This document shows, in pieces, positions 34,102 through 41,585 of a DNA stretch of 64,000 nt. Position numbers and translations under genes: made by a program. This DNA is from an uncultured Clostridia bacterium (GTDB lineage: Bacteria; Bacillota; Clostridia; Oscillospirales; Ruminococcaceae). Numbering within the stretch: the stretch's first letter is position 1; each line of letters starts with the position of its first letter. The DNA is taken from the NCBI GenBank assembly GCA_947627465.1, contig CANQWD010000004.1:51165-115164 (forward strand). The letters run 5' to 3'. The notes below the pieces were generated by a model that was not told where the DNA came from, searched no databases, and saw nothing but the letters and a program-made list of their open reading frames with translations.

Positions 34102-34698
34102 ATGGCTAACAAAGTTATCACGATCACAAGACAGTACGGCAGCGGCGGGCGCGAGATCGGACAGAAACTCGCGGACGCTATCGGCGTGGAGTTTTTTGAC
34201 AACAAGCTGCTTGAGGTGGCGGCGGGCAGCAGCGGGATCCACAAATCTCATTTCGAGGAAAACGACGAGAAGCGTTCAAACAGTTTCTTGTACTTGCTCT
34301 CAACGACCTACGGGCAAGGCGGAGTGCCTTTTGACGACGCGCTGTTTTTCGCACAGTTGGAGGCTATCCGAAAAATCGCTTCCGAGCAGTCCTGTGTAAT
34401 AATCGGACGCTGCGCCGACTACGCGCTGCGCGATTTCTCAAAGGTCGTCAACGTATTTATAAGCGCGCCGTTTGACGTTCGCGTCAAGCGCGCCGTCGAG
34501 GTCTACGACATAGCGGAGAAGCACGCGGCTGATTACGTAAAGCGCATAGACAAGCAGCGCACGTCTTATTATAATTACTACACCGACAAGCGCTGGGGAC
34601 AGCCGCAGAATTATCATCTCTGCGTGGACAGCTCCGCATTGGGGATTGACGGCACGGTGACGCTTCTTAAGCAGTTCCTTGATGATTTCTACAAATAA
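34102..34698 (+). CDS. Cytidylate kinase-like protein
   Basis: A 198-residue P-loop protein of the clostridial 'cytidylate kinase-like' family. VITITRQYGSGGREIGQKLADAIG is the Walker A with the RxYGSGG form. FFDNKLLEVAA, CVIIGRCADYAL and a LID-like FISAPFDVRVKRAVEVYDI follow. These differ from true Cmk and their substrate is not established. ATG 34102 is at the start of homology; the frame opens 21 codons earlier without support. A 24-base hairpin follows the stop at 34705-34728. Confidence 0.85.
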   Translation: MANKVITITRQYGSGGREIGQKLADAIGVEFFDNKLLEVAAGSSGIHKSHFEENDEKRSNSFLYLLSTTYGQGGVPFDDALFFAQLEAIRKIASEQSCVIIGRCADYALRDFSKVVNVFISAPFDVRVKRAVEVYDIAEKHAADYVKRIDKQRTSYYNYYTDKRWGQPQNYHLCVDSSALGIDGTVTLLKQFLDDFYK

Positions 34699-34704
34699 AA
34701 AATG

Positions 34705-34907
34705 GCGGCTTCGCAAAAACGAAGCCGCTCAGACTGTCGATAAACCCTCATCTACTTCGTCAACCGCCCTCGCGGCAGCCATTAAGGCTAGCCGCGGAGC
34801 GGTTTCAGGGTGGTTGCTTGCAAGCACTCGCGTATCTGAGGGCTTCTCGACAGTCTGAAAAATATGCTTTTTCTACACGCTGGGCGGCTTCGCAAAAACG
34901 AAGCCGC
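34705..34907. repeat. Duplicated hairpin bracketing a MITE-like inverted repeat
   Basis: The same 24-base hairpin (GCGGCTTCG-CAAAAA-CGAAGCCGC) occurs at 34705-34728 and 34884-34907. Between them TCAGACTGTCGA (34729-34740) and TCGACAGTCTGA (34847-34858) are perfect inverted ends of a 130-base element. Its interior has more palindromes (GCCGC...GCGGC). The hairpins could terminate the kinase-like gene on one side and the micro-gene at 34913-34987 on the other. Confidence 0.7.
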
Positions 34908-34912
34908 TTTTC

Positions 34913-34987
34913 TTATTTGTTTTTACCCGTTTTTACGAGTTTTCTGTAGATTTTGTAGGTTTTGTAATAAAGTTTGCTGAATTTCAT
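34913..34987 (-). CDS. 24-residue basic micro-protein
   Basis: A very short open frame on the minus strand. It begins MKFSKLYYKTYKIYRKL, ends KTGKNK, and is rich in Lys and Tyr. Three signals support it: AAAGGAG 6 bases before ATG, a near-consensus promoter 17-base-spaced upstream (35045-35073), and a hairpin 6-29 bases beyond the stop. The peptide could form an amphipathic cationic helix. Possible roles are a membrane-associated small protein, a toxin-like peptide, or the leader of a regulatory RNA. I know no family. Confidence 0.6.
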   Translation of the reverse strand: MKFSKLYYKTYKIYRKLVKTGKNK

Positions 34988-35044
34988 AGCGTTCTCCTTT
35001 ATGTAATGTCCCGTTTGGCTAATGTATATTATGCACCTATATTA

Positions 35045-35073
35045 ATTATACGCCGTGCAGCGACTTTTTTCAA
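35045..35073 (-). promoter_or_regulatory. Sigma-A promoter of the micro-gene
   Basis: On the minus strand TTGAAA (35068-35073), 17 bases, TATAAT (35045-35050). The only gene downstream before the hairpins is the 24-residue frame. Confidence 0.8.
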
Positions 35074-35164
35074 GTGTTAATGTGCATAAAAGTTTTGCGG
35101 ATATCACATTGGAATTTTATACAAACATTTACGGCTCCGCGTTCTCACCGCGAAGCCGCTTACT

Positions 35165-35656
35165 TTATTCGCTAGTTTCGTTGTAGTTGACTTTAATGCT
35201 CAAAGCGCGTTCCAAATCGTTCAAAACCGCTTTTACGTCATCGTAAGTGCCTTTTATAGCGCTGTCGTGAATGAAGTTGTAGGTTTTCTTGTCGCCGATC
35301 TCGGTGATTTTGGTTTTTAGTTCGTCGGCGTTTGCGACCTCTTTGCCGTCAAAGTATATTTTGTCGTTCTCCACCTTAATCTCAATTTCTGTCGATACCT
35401 CGCTCGTTTCGGATTCGGGAACGCTTGATACTATCGAAGTGCCGCCCTCGCCCTCGCCTTTGCCGGCTTCCTTGCCGAAATGAATAAGATCGTTTTTCCA
35501 AAGTATTACCAACACGGCGACCGCAAGAATGATTATCAGCAGAAAAACGGTGCCGAATGACGGACCTTTCCTGCGGCGCTTTTCGTGCTTACGGTGCTTT
35601 TCGGGAGGAGGGGGCGGGGGCTGATGTCCCTCGGGCGGTAAATTCTTGTCGTTCAT
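35165..35656 (-). CDS. ExbD/TolR-like single-pass membrane protein, proline-rich N-terminus
   Basis: A 163-residue protein. The cytoplasmic head is Pro/His/Lys/Arg-rich (PPPPPPEKHRKHEKRRRKG). One membrane helix follows at about 34-54, then an acidic linker. The extracytoplasmic domain (KVENDKIYFDGKEVANADELKTKI...DDVKAVLNDLERALSIKVNYNE) has the ExbD/TolR order of strands and helices. It lacks the membrane Asp of true ExbD. It is the third gene of a set with ExbB-like and ExbD-like proteins and may be the effector or wall-binding part. AAAGGAAA precedes ATG. Confidence 0.6.
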   Translation of the reverse strand: MNDKNLPPEGHQPPPPPPEKHRKHEKRRRKGPSFGTVFLLIIILAVAVLVILWKNDLIHFGKEAGKGEGEGGTSIVSSVPESETSEVSTEIEIKVENDKIYFDGKEVANADELKTKITEIGDKKTYNFIHDSAIKGTYDDVKAVLNDLERALSIKVNYNETSE

Positions 35657-35714
35657 AATTGATTTCCTTTCTTTTGTGAATTGCGGTCACTCGTCGAAAA
35701 AACGATGAAACCGC

Positions 35715-36365
35715 TTAACCCGCTATGGGATTTATACGATAACGGAAATTTCCGTTGTTGGCTTTGGACTCGGCTTCAGCAAGCGCGTTTCCGACCGCTT
35801 CGTAGTCCCTTTGGTAAACCTTGTGTGAATCGTATGTAAACACAACGTAGACTATCGTCTGGTTTTCTGCGTCGTCCAAAACCTTTTGGATATGATCCGT
35901 GACAAATACTTTCATCTTGTTGAGCGAAACGTCAAATTCATCATCATTGTGATTTTCACAAACCTCGGACTGCTCCGATGTTTTCCCGAAAGTCAAGCAC
36001 CGCACCGTGTTGTTGTACTTGTTTTCCAACCCGATATTCAGCACTATCACAACATCGTCAATAGCTTCGTAGCTTGCGAGTTTGTTTTCGGCGGCTTGAA
36101 GCTTTTCGAGAAGCTCCTCGGCTCCGCCCTCGTCGAGCTTACCCTGCGCTTCGGCAAGTTTCTCGGACAGCTCGTCGGCTTTACCGCTCAAATCGTCTAT
36201 CTGCGCCGCCTGCTCGGAATTGACCTGTTGTGCGGAGTTCAGCGCGTTCTGCTTATCGACTATCATCCTGCTGTTTTCTTTCATAACCATAAAAATGATT
36301 ATCATAATAACATCCAGCAGCGACGTAAGCTCGATAATTATATCGCGTCTGCGTCTGCGCCGCAT
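35715..36365 (-). CDS. ExbD/MotB-like stator protein
   Basis: A 216-residue protein with a poly-Arg start (MRRRRRRDIIIELTSLLDVIMIIIFMVM). The membrane helix carries Asp in SLLDVIMI, as ExbD/TolR do for proton passage. A coiled coil (about 45-100) and an extracytoplasmic domain follow (VVIVLNIGLENKYNNTVRCLTFG, TIVYVVFTYDSHKVYQRDYEAVGNAL). No OmpA-type peptidoglycan motif is evident. Its ATG overlaps the stop of the ExbB-like gene (TAATG). Confidence 0.75.
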   Translation of the reverse strand: MRRRRRRDIIIELTSLLDVIMIIIFMVMKENSRMIVDKQNALNSAQQVNSEQAAQIDDLSGKADELSEKLAEAQGKLDEGGAEELLEKLQAAENKLASYEAIDDVVIVLNIGLENKYNNTVRCLTFGKTSEQSEVCENHNDDEFDVSLNKMKVFVTDHIQKVLDDAENQTIVYVVFTYDSHKVYQRDYEAVGNALAEAESKANNGNFRYRINPIAG

Positions 36366-36823
36366 TATCCGTTCCTCTTTTCTTTATCGTGTTCGTGTAT
36401 CAGGTAATCGGCTTCGTCCAAGGCTCTGTCGAGTTTGGGCGAAATGAGCGAGTCCGCCAGTTTAAAAATTATCGCAAAAATCAAGCCCCAAAGCGTTGTA
36501 CGAAGCGCCATTCCGAAGTTAGCGGAGATATCGTCCGCGCCCGTGAGCTTCATCAGCGACCACACCGTGCCGAGAATACCCATAAGCGGGAAAACCGCCG
36601 TGATATTCAGAAAAAGCGTATAGAAAAACGACGCTCTGTCCGAGCTTCTGCTTAAAGCGGCGCTTTCCTCGGCGGTGATAGCGAGGTCGGCTTTTATTCC
36701 GTTGCGCCTGTCCGCTTTTGGGTGGACGAGCTTTTGCAGACTTCCGATCAGCCGCCACGTTATGTAATACACAAAGCCGTTTACTATTCCCAGAATTACT
36801 ATCAGTACTGTTATAAAATCCAT
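36365..36823 (-). CDS. MotA/TolQ/ExbB-like proton channel protein
   Basis: A 152-residue protein with three hydrophobic segments (about 1-24, 65-90, 105-125). The ExbB core is FLNITAVFPLMGILGTVWSLMKLTGADD...NFGMALRTTLWGLIFAIIFKL, matching the LGLLGTVxGM and ALxTTxxGL motifs. Start ATG 36823 fits the length; the frame opens earlier into a repeat element. It leads a three-gene operon with two ExbD-like genes. TolQ/ExbB systems power outer-membrane work in diderms, so a monoderm version must do something else, perhaps wall remodelling or defence. Confidence 0.82.
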   Translation of the reverse strand: MDFITVLIVILGIVNGFVYYITWRLIGSLQKLVHPKADRRNGIKADLAITAEESAALSRSSDRASFFYTLFLNITAVFPLMGILGTVWSLMKLTGADDISANFGMALRTTLWGLIFAIIFKLADSLISPKLDRALDEADYLIHEHDKEKRNG

Positions 36824-36850
36824 TTCGTCACCTAAAGGGTTATTTTGATT

Positions 36851-37011
36851 TATACTCGCCGCTACAGCAAAACGTGCAAAGAACGTCAGGCAGAAATTTT
36901 GTGTGTTGAGGCGGAGGACGCAGCCTTTCTGTCGCAAGGCAAGGACGACAACGAAAACACATGAAATTTATGCCGACAGGATTTGTGCATTTTGCTGTAG
37001 TGGGGAGTATA
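36851..37011. repeat. 161-bp imperfect palindromic repeat element
   Basis: The two halves are inverted copies for about 55 bases. The ends are TATACTCGCCGCTACAGCAA and TTGCTGTAGTGGGGAGTATA, and the next segments (GTCAGGCAGAAATTT / AAATTTATGCCGAC) pair too. It has no coding role. It lies just upstream of the ExbB-like gene, so transcripts entering that gene would carry a long stem. Confidence 0.7.
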
Positions 37012-37168
37012 CGTCTTTCCCTGTCCGATGGGGAATTTTTCACCTTAAAGTATATTATAGCACAAAACTCGTCAAAAGTCAACAGAATATGCAAAGAACT
37101 TGCAAAAAATCCCCGTTGCATAAATTGGAAAAATGTGGTAATATATAATTAAAAAATCGGTCGTTGTA

Positions 37169-37276
37169 GGGCATCTCTAAAAACCTGCATTTCCTTTGGC
37201 TCTCTGCCCCCACTGCGCGGGGCAGAGAGCCAAATAAAAAATATAGGAAAAAAATACATGGTTTTTAGAAGTACCC
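37169..37276. repeat. MITE-like element with GGGCATCTCTAAAAACC ends
   Basis: GGGCATCTCTAAAAACC (37169-37185) and GGTTTTTAGAAGTACCC (37260-37276) form 17-base inverted ends with two mismatches. A central GC-rich hairpin (GGCTCTCTGCCCC / GGGGCAGAGAGCC) fills the element. The left arm equals the terminator-like repeat at 637-651. Confidence 0.75.
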
Positions 37277-37296
37277 TGTAATTAAAAGGAGAAAAA

Positions 37297-37746
37297 ATGA
37301 AAGAAGAAACTACAATAAAAATCGCGCTTTGCGCTACGACGGCGCTTTTGATGTGTTTTCTGGGAGAATTTCCAAACGCGGCGGTGGGCGCGGCAGCTAC
37401 CTTTGCGGGAGATATCGCGGTAATGACGATGTTCACGCTCTATTTCGCGATGATAAAAAACGAGCTTTCGGAAAATTATCCCGAAAGCCGAGCCAAGATA
37501 CGCTGCGCCGCCGAAAGCGTTGAATTAACGCTGAAGATCGCGTTTACGGCGCTGTGCGCGTTGAGCGGCAGTGTGATGATACACGCCGCCGCTCTTATCG
37601 CAAACGTTATTTTTTCAAAGGTGCGCGTTTTTTTTACGCGAGATCCGCATACAGCGCATGGCGTTGACGATCGCGATAACGGACACTCCAACGTCCGCGA
37701 AAACGGCAAGCCACATATTGCCAATGCCGAGCGCCGCGAGAACTAG
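37297..37746 (+). CDS. Small membrane protein overlapping the metal ATPase gene tail to tail
   Basis: A 149-residue protein. Three or four hydrophobic segments lie in residues 1-110 (IALCATTALLMCFLG, AAATFAGDIAVMTMFTLYFAMI, IAFTALCALSGSVMIHAAALIANVIF). AAGGAG precedes ATG, so the gene looks real. I recognise no family. The last 44 codons lie antisense within the 3' end of the P-type ATPase gene, and this charged tail (DPHTAHGVDDRDNGH...) may be a product of that overlap. Confidence 0.6.
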   Translation: MKEETTIKIALCATTALLMCFLGEFPNAAVGAAATFAGDIAVMTMFTLYFAMIKNELSENYPESRAKIRCAAESVELTLKIAFTALCALSGSVMIHAAALIANVIFSKVRVFFTRDPHTAHGVDDRDNGHSNVRENGKPHIANAERREN

Positions 37747-39528
37747 CACCGCTATTTTCACACCGAGCGCGAACACGATGTTTTCCGTGACTATGCGGCG
37801 CGTTTTTCGAGCAATTCGGACGGAAAGCGGGAGATTTTCGATGTTGTCGTTCATCAGAACGATGTCGGCGGCTTCTATCGCCGCGTCTGAACCGAGAGCG
37901 CCCATTGCTATCCCCACGTCCGCGCGGGCAAGCGACGGCGCGTCGTTCATGCCGTCGCCGACGTAGGCTAACGTGCTCTTTGCGGGTTTCGCTTCGTAGA
38001 TCTTCTCGAGAGCCTTTACCTTGCCGTCGGGCAGAAGCTGCGACCTCACCTCGTCCAATCCTATCGTTTCCGCGACCTTTTCGGCGGTGAGCTTTCTGTC
38101 GCCCGTCAGCATAACCGTCTTTTCCGCGCCCAGAGCCTTAAGCTCCGCGAGCGCGGTTTTGCTTTGCTCTTTTATCTCGTCCGCTACAAGGATATATCCG
38201 CGGTAAATTCCGTCTACGGCGCAGTAAACCACCGTTCCAGCCGCTTCCGCTTCCGCAATTTCCAAGCCGATCCGATTCATAAGCCGCGCGTTTCCCGCGG
38301 ATATCTTTTTCCCGTCAACTTCGGCTTCCACGCCGAAGCCGGCGATTTCCCGAGCATTTTCCGCTTTGGGAATTTCGCCGTTAGCTTTAGCCGCTTTAAC
38401 TACCGAAGCCGCTATCGGGTGATTTGATATCTGCTCCGCCGCCGCGCAAAGAGACAAAAGTTCTTTTTCGGAAATGCCTTCGGGGTGGTTTTCCGTGACG
38501 GAAAAAGAGCCTTTGGTAAGCGTTCCGGTTTTGTCGAACACAAACGTTTTCGCTTTGGCAAGCTGTTCAAGATAATTCGCGCCTTTTATCATAATACCGT
38601 GCCGGGAAGCTCCGCCTATCCCGCCGAAATACGACAGCGGCACCGAGATCACCAGCGCGCACGGGCAGCTTACGACAAGGAACGTCAGCGCTCGATAGAC
38701 CCAGTCGCCCCAATCCCATTCGCCCGCGGTAAGTCCGATAACGACTGTCGGAATAACCGCCAGCAGCACCGCCGCGATAACTACGATAGGCGTGTATACT
38801 CTCGCGAAACGCGTGATAAAGTTTTCGGTTGTTGCCTTATTTGCGGAGGAGTTTTCCACAAGCTCCAGAATTTTTGCTACGGTAGAATCGGAATACAGCT
38901 TTGTAACGCGGATCTTAAGAAGCCCGTCGCCGTTTACGCAGCCGCTTATTATTTCGTCTCCCTCGGCGACCTCGCGCAGGGCGCTCTCTCCCGTTAAAGC
39001 GGCGGTGTTCAGACTGCTTGCGCCGAACGTTACAACGCCGTCAAGCGGAACGCGTTCGCCGGGCTTTATCACGACGATATCTCCAACTTGAACCTCGTCC
39101 GGCTCGACCTCTGAAACTTCGCCGTCACGTTCGACGTTCGCGAATTCGGGGTTGATGTCCATCATATCGGAAATGGATCTCCGCGATTTCCCGACTGCCA
39201 CGGACTGGAACAGTTCTCCGACCTGATAGAATATCATAACCGCCGCGCCCTCGCTGTACTCGCCTATTACCATTGCGCCTATTGAGGCTATCGTCATCAG
39301 AAAGTTCTCGTCGAACACCTGTCCGTGCAGAATATTCCACACCGCTTTCAGCAGAACGTCAAAGCCCGCGATAAGATACGCCGCCATAAGCGAAAACGTC
39401 CGCACGAAAAACAGCGGGCTTGTCACGCCCTCGCTTTCGGGGAAGACAATTCCCATCACTAAACCTACCGCGAACACGACCGCCGCGGCGATTATTCGGG
39501 CGAGTGTTTTCTTTTGTTTTCTGCTCAT
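37615..39528 (-). CDS. P1B-type heavy metal-transporting ATPase (CadA/ZntA-like)
   Basis: A 637-residue metal-efflux ATPase. Eight membrane segments are expected. The CPC metal site is SCPCALVISVPLSYFGGIGGASRHGIMIKG, the phosphorylation motif DKTGTLTKG, the ATP-binding HP motif in SNHPIAASV, and the hinge GDGMNDAPSLARADVGIAMG. The N-terminal metal-binding domain is absent; it is encoded separately at 39554-39775. CPC with the LSYFGG context fits Zn/Cd/Pb rather than Cu. The 3' end overlaps a convergent gene by 132 bases. It belongs to an ArsR-regulated operon. Confidence 0.94.
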   Translation of the reverse strand: MSRKQKKTLARIIAAAVVFAVGLVMGIVFPESEGVTSPLFFVRTFSLMAAYLIAGFDVLLKAVWNILHGQVFDENFLMTIASIGAMVIGEYSEGAAVMIFYQVGELFQSVAVGKSRRSISDMMDINPEFANVERDGEVSEVEPDEVQVGDIVVIKPGERVPLDGVVTFGASSLNTAALTGESALREVAEGDEIISGCVNGDGLLKIRVTKLYSDSTVAKILELVENSSANKATTENFITRFARVYTPIVVIAAVLLAVIPTVVIGLTAGEWDWGDWVYRALTFLVVSCPCALVISVPLSYFGGIGGASRHGIMIKGANYLEQLAKAKTFVFDKTGTLTKGSFSVTENHPEGISEKELLSLCAAAEQISNHPIAASVVKAAKANGEIPKAENAREIAGFGVEAEVDGKKISAGNARLMNRIGLEIAEAEAAGTVVYCAVDGIYRGYILVADEIKEQSKTALAELKALGAEKTVMLTGDRKLTAEKVAETIGLDEVRSQLLPDGKVKALEKIYEAKPAKSTLAYVGDGMNDAPSLARADVGIAMGALGSDAAIEAADIVLMNDNIENLPLSVRIARKTRRIVTENIVFALGVKIAVLVLAALGIGNMWLAVFADVGVSVIAIVNAMRCMRISRKKNAHL

Positions 39529-39553
39529 AAGTCTCCTCTTTTTCGGTTTTTTG

Positions 39554-39775
39554 TTACTTCAAAACTATCTCGCAGTCCGGTTCCACCTTTTTGCAGACCT
39601 TAACGGCTTGTTTTACGATATCGTCGAACTTACCGTCGTCCGCTTCAATTGTCATTTTCTGCGTCATAAAGCTGACAGTCGCGTTAGTAACGCCGTCTAT
39701 TTTCTTTATAGCGTCCTCCATTTTAGCGGCGCAGTTCGCGCAGTCCAAGTCGATGAGTTTAAATGTCTTTTTCAT
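39554..39775 (-). CDS. Stand-alone heavy-metal-associated (HMA) metallochaperone domain
   Basis: A 73-residue ferredoxin-like HMA domain with the metal motif LDCANCAAKME, followed by GVTNATVSFMTQKM. The DCxxC form is common in Zn/Cd-type domains. It probably delivers metal to, or regulates, the ATPase immediately downstream, which lacks its own HMA domain. AGAGG precedes ATG. Confidence 0.92.
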   Translation of the reverse strand: MKKTFKLIDLDCANCAAKMEDAIKKIDGVTNATVSFMTQKMTIEADDGKFDDIVKQAVKVCKKVEPDCEIVLK

Positions 39776-39811
39776 AATGATTACCTCTTTCTACGTTCCC
39801 GAGGGAACGAT

Positions 39812-40420
39812 TTATTGTTTTATAATAACCGCGTAACAGCACGGTATTGTACCTTTAATTAACTTCGCCTTGACATCGCCGAGATTTAAGCCTTTAAGAA
39901 AATACACGTAGGAACGCGGCGAAAACTCCGTGCACGGCTCAAAACCGAGCTTTTTGTAAGCGCCGAGCAGCGCTCCCGAAATTTTGGTGTTTTCGCTTGT
40001 CATAAAGGTCGGCAATAGGATTTTTCCGCCCGTTTTCGTCACTCTGTAAAGCTCCTTGACGGCGTTTTCGGGTTTTTTAAGCAAATGCAGAATGTTTCCC
40101 GCGATAACGACGTCAAAGCTTTCGTTTGGCTGTTCTATATGAAATATGTTCGCCCGCGCGAAATCCACGTTGCACACGCCTTGTTTTTCCGCTTTTTGCC
40201 GCGCGATATTCAGCATATTTTCGGAATTGTCCGTGCATAAAACGCTGTCAGCTTTTTTCGCCGCCGCAAACGACAGCTCGCCCGTGCCGCCCGCGCACTC
40301 CAGCACGCTTGAGTGGAACGGCGTGAGTATCGTCGTTAAATCGCACATCTCACGATATACGCTGCCGTTTAATTTTTCCGTAACATCGTAGTATTTCGCA
40401 AATTTGCTCCAAAAGTCCAT
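39812..40420 (-). CDS. Class I SAM-dependent methyltransferase
   Basis: A 202-residue methyltransferase. Motif I is VLECAGGTGELSFAAAKK, with the acidic strand-2 end VLCTDNSENML and FDVVIAGNILHLL. The family is UbiE/Methyltransf_11-like. It lies between the ArsR-type regulator and the metal transport genes and may methylate a metal, metalloid or small molecule, but the substrate is unknown. AAGGAG precedes ATG. Confidence 0.85.
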   Translation of the reverse strand: MDFWSKFAKYYDVTEKLNGSVYREMCDLTTILTPFHSSVLECAGGTGELSFAAAKKADSVLCTDNSENMLNIARQKAEKQGVCNVDFARANIFHIEQPNESFDVVIAGNILHLLKKPENAVKELYRVTKTGGKILLPTFMTSENTKISGALLGAYKKLGFEPCTEFSPRSYVYFLKGLNLGDVKAKLIKGTIPCCYAVIIKQ

Positions 40421-40432
40421 AGTCTTATCTCC

Positions 40433-40789
40433 TTACTCGTTAATATGCTCCAAACCCTGCTTCAAAATCGTATTTACGTGACCGTCCGCAAGAGAGTAAA
40501 ACACCGTTTTTCCCTCTCTGCGAAACCGTACAAGTTCCGCGTTTTTGAGTATTTTCAGTTGGTGCGACACCGCGCTGCTCGTCATTCCGACAGCCGTCGA
40601 TATGTCACATACGCAAAGCTCGCCGCCCGAAAGCGCGCTCAATATCTTTATCCGCGTTGAGTCGCCGAACACCTTGAAAAGTTCCGCCAAGTCTATAAGC
40701 TGATCGTCGTCGGGCATTACCGACTTGATTTTCTCTATTGTGTCCGGGTGCGCGTGTATAAACTCGCAATGTGGGATATCGTTTATCAT
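40433..40789 (-). CDS. ArsR/SmtB-family metal-responsive repressor (CadC/CzrA-like)
   Basis: A 118-residue winged-helix repressor. ELCVCDISTAVGMTSSAVSHQLKILKNAELVRFRREGKTVFYSL holds the ELCVC metal box and recognition helix. The C-terminal helix DGHVNTILKQGLEH has the DxH and H/H ligands of the alpha-5 zinc site. It heads an operon with the methyltransferase, HMA chaperone and P1B ATPase and should repress it until Zn/Cd/Pb binds. Confidence 0.93.
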   Translation of the reverse strand: MINDIPHCEFIHAHPDTIEKIKSVMPDDDQLIDLAELFKVFGDSTRIKILSALSGGELCVCDISTAVGMTSSAVSHQLKILKNAELVRFRREGKTVFYSLADGHVNTILKQGLEHINE

Positions 40790-40805
40790 TTTATCACCTG
40801 CTCAT

Positions 40806-40862
40806 TTGAATAATTGTTCAATCGTTTGATTATATTATACACCCCTTGACGGAGTTTGTCAA
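40806..40862 (-). promoter_or_regulatory. Promoter and operator of the metal operon
   Basis: Minus strand TTGACA (40857-40862), 17 bases, TATAAT (40834-40839). The inverted repeat TTGAA-TAATTG-TTCAA (40806-40821) lies just downstream of the start point, an ArsR-type operator. CCCCTTGAC / GTCAAGGGG (40843-40866) is a palindrome over the -35; on the plus strand it is followed by T runs and could act as a terminator for antisense reading. Confidence 0.8.
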
Positions 40863-40878
40863 GGGGTTTTTGATTTTT

Positions 40879-41565
40879 TTAATTATTTTTTTCGTCGTTA
40901 TCGGACTTTTTCGGTCGTCCGTAAGTAACGTGTTGTTTAATGCTGAGAATTATCAGCACGATAAGAACGATAGGCAGCGCTGATAAGACAAGCAAAAGCC
41001 CCCATTTTATCGGGTGCGCTTCCGAGAGCGTTAAAGTGAGTTTGTTTCCATCTGAAGCGAAAGCATACCCGTTCATCGGAGAATAGCGCACGCTTGCTTT
41101 TTTGGTTACTTCAAGGATATTCCCGTTTTCACCGACGAAAGCAAGTTTGAACTTGTTTCCGCAGCGCTTCCGCAACGTATACATTGAGCTGCCCAAAGGC
41201 ATTTCGGAGACAAGCTCCATTTGTCCGTTCTCGTTGTACTCCAAAAAATTTCCATAACGCAGCGAAAGACTTACGTAATTGTCTTCGTTATAGCTTGCTA
41301 TCTCGCTTTCCTCCGTCACGCCCTCGGGCAGACAGCTCGGCTTTTTGAAGTTGTGTACATAGCGGTCGTTGGAGTTTGGCAGCTTGCCCAATACGTCTAT
41401 GTAAGCCGTGCCCTCGGGCGCGTTTTCGCATTCTATTTCGGCGAGGCGGTTTGAAAAAACGGGTCTGCTCCCGAACGGGCGGTCTATGATCATTAGGCAG
41501 GTGAACAGCGCTAACATCGCTGCAACCGTTATCGCTATCATTGCGCCGTAGGGCTTTCGTTTCAT
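40879..41565 (-). CDS. Membrane protein of unknown function, paralogue A
   Basis: A 228-residue protein with an N-terminal (about 8-28) and a C-terminal (about 188-208) membrane helix and an extracytoplasmic domain between. It starts MKRKPYGAMIAITVAAMLAL and has ENAPEGTAYIDVLGKLP and EIASYNEDNYVSLSLRYGNF. It is a tandem duplicate of the upstream gene (41586-42260), sharing these motifs and a C-terminal VTYGRPK. I know no family. It may be in the same transcript as its paralogue. Confidence 0.75.
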   Translation of the reverse strand: MKRKPYGAMIAITVAAMLALFTCLMIIDRPFGSRPVFSNRLAEIECENAPEGTAYIDVLGKLPNSNDRYVHNFKKPSCLPEGVTEESEIASYNEDNYVSLSLRYGNFLEYNENGQMELVSEMPLGSSMYTLRKRCGNKFKLAFVGENGNILEVTKKASVRYSPMNGYAFASDGNKLTLTLSEAHPIKWGLLLVLSALPIVLIVLIILSIKQHVTYGRPKKSDNDEKNN

Positions 41566-41585
41566 AATATTTCTCCATTTCTTGA

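Noticed and set aside
35165..36823. Zorya phage-defence system
   Set aside because: ZorC/ZorD genes are absent and the ExbD-like proteins lack an OmpA-type peptidoglycan domain.
40843..40866. CCCCTTGAC/GTCAAGGGG as terminator of a plus-strand gene
   Set aside because: No plus-strand gene lies upstream; the palindrome covers the -35 of the leftward metal operon.
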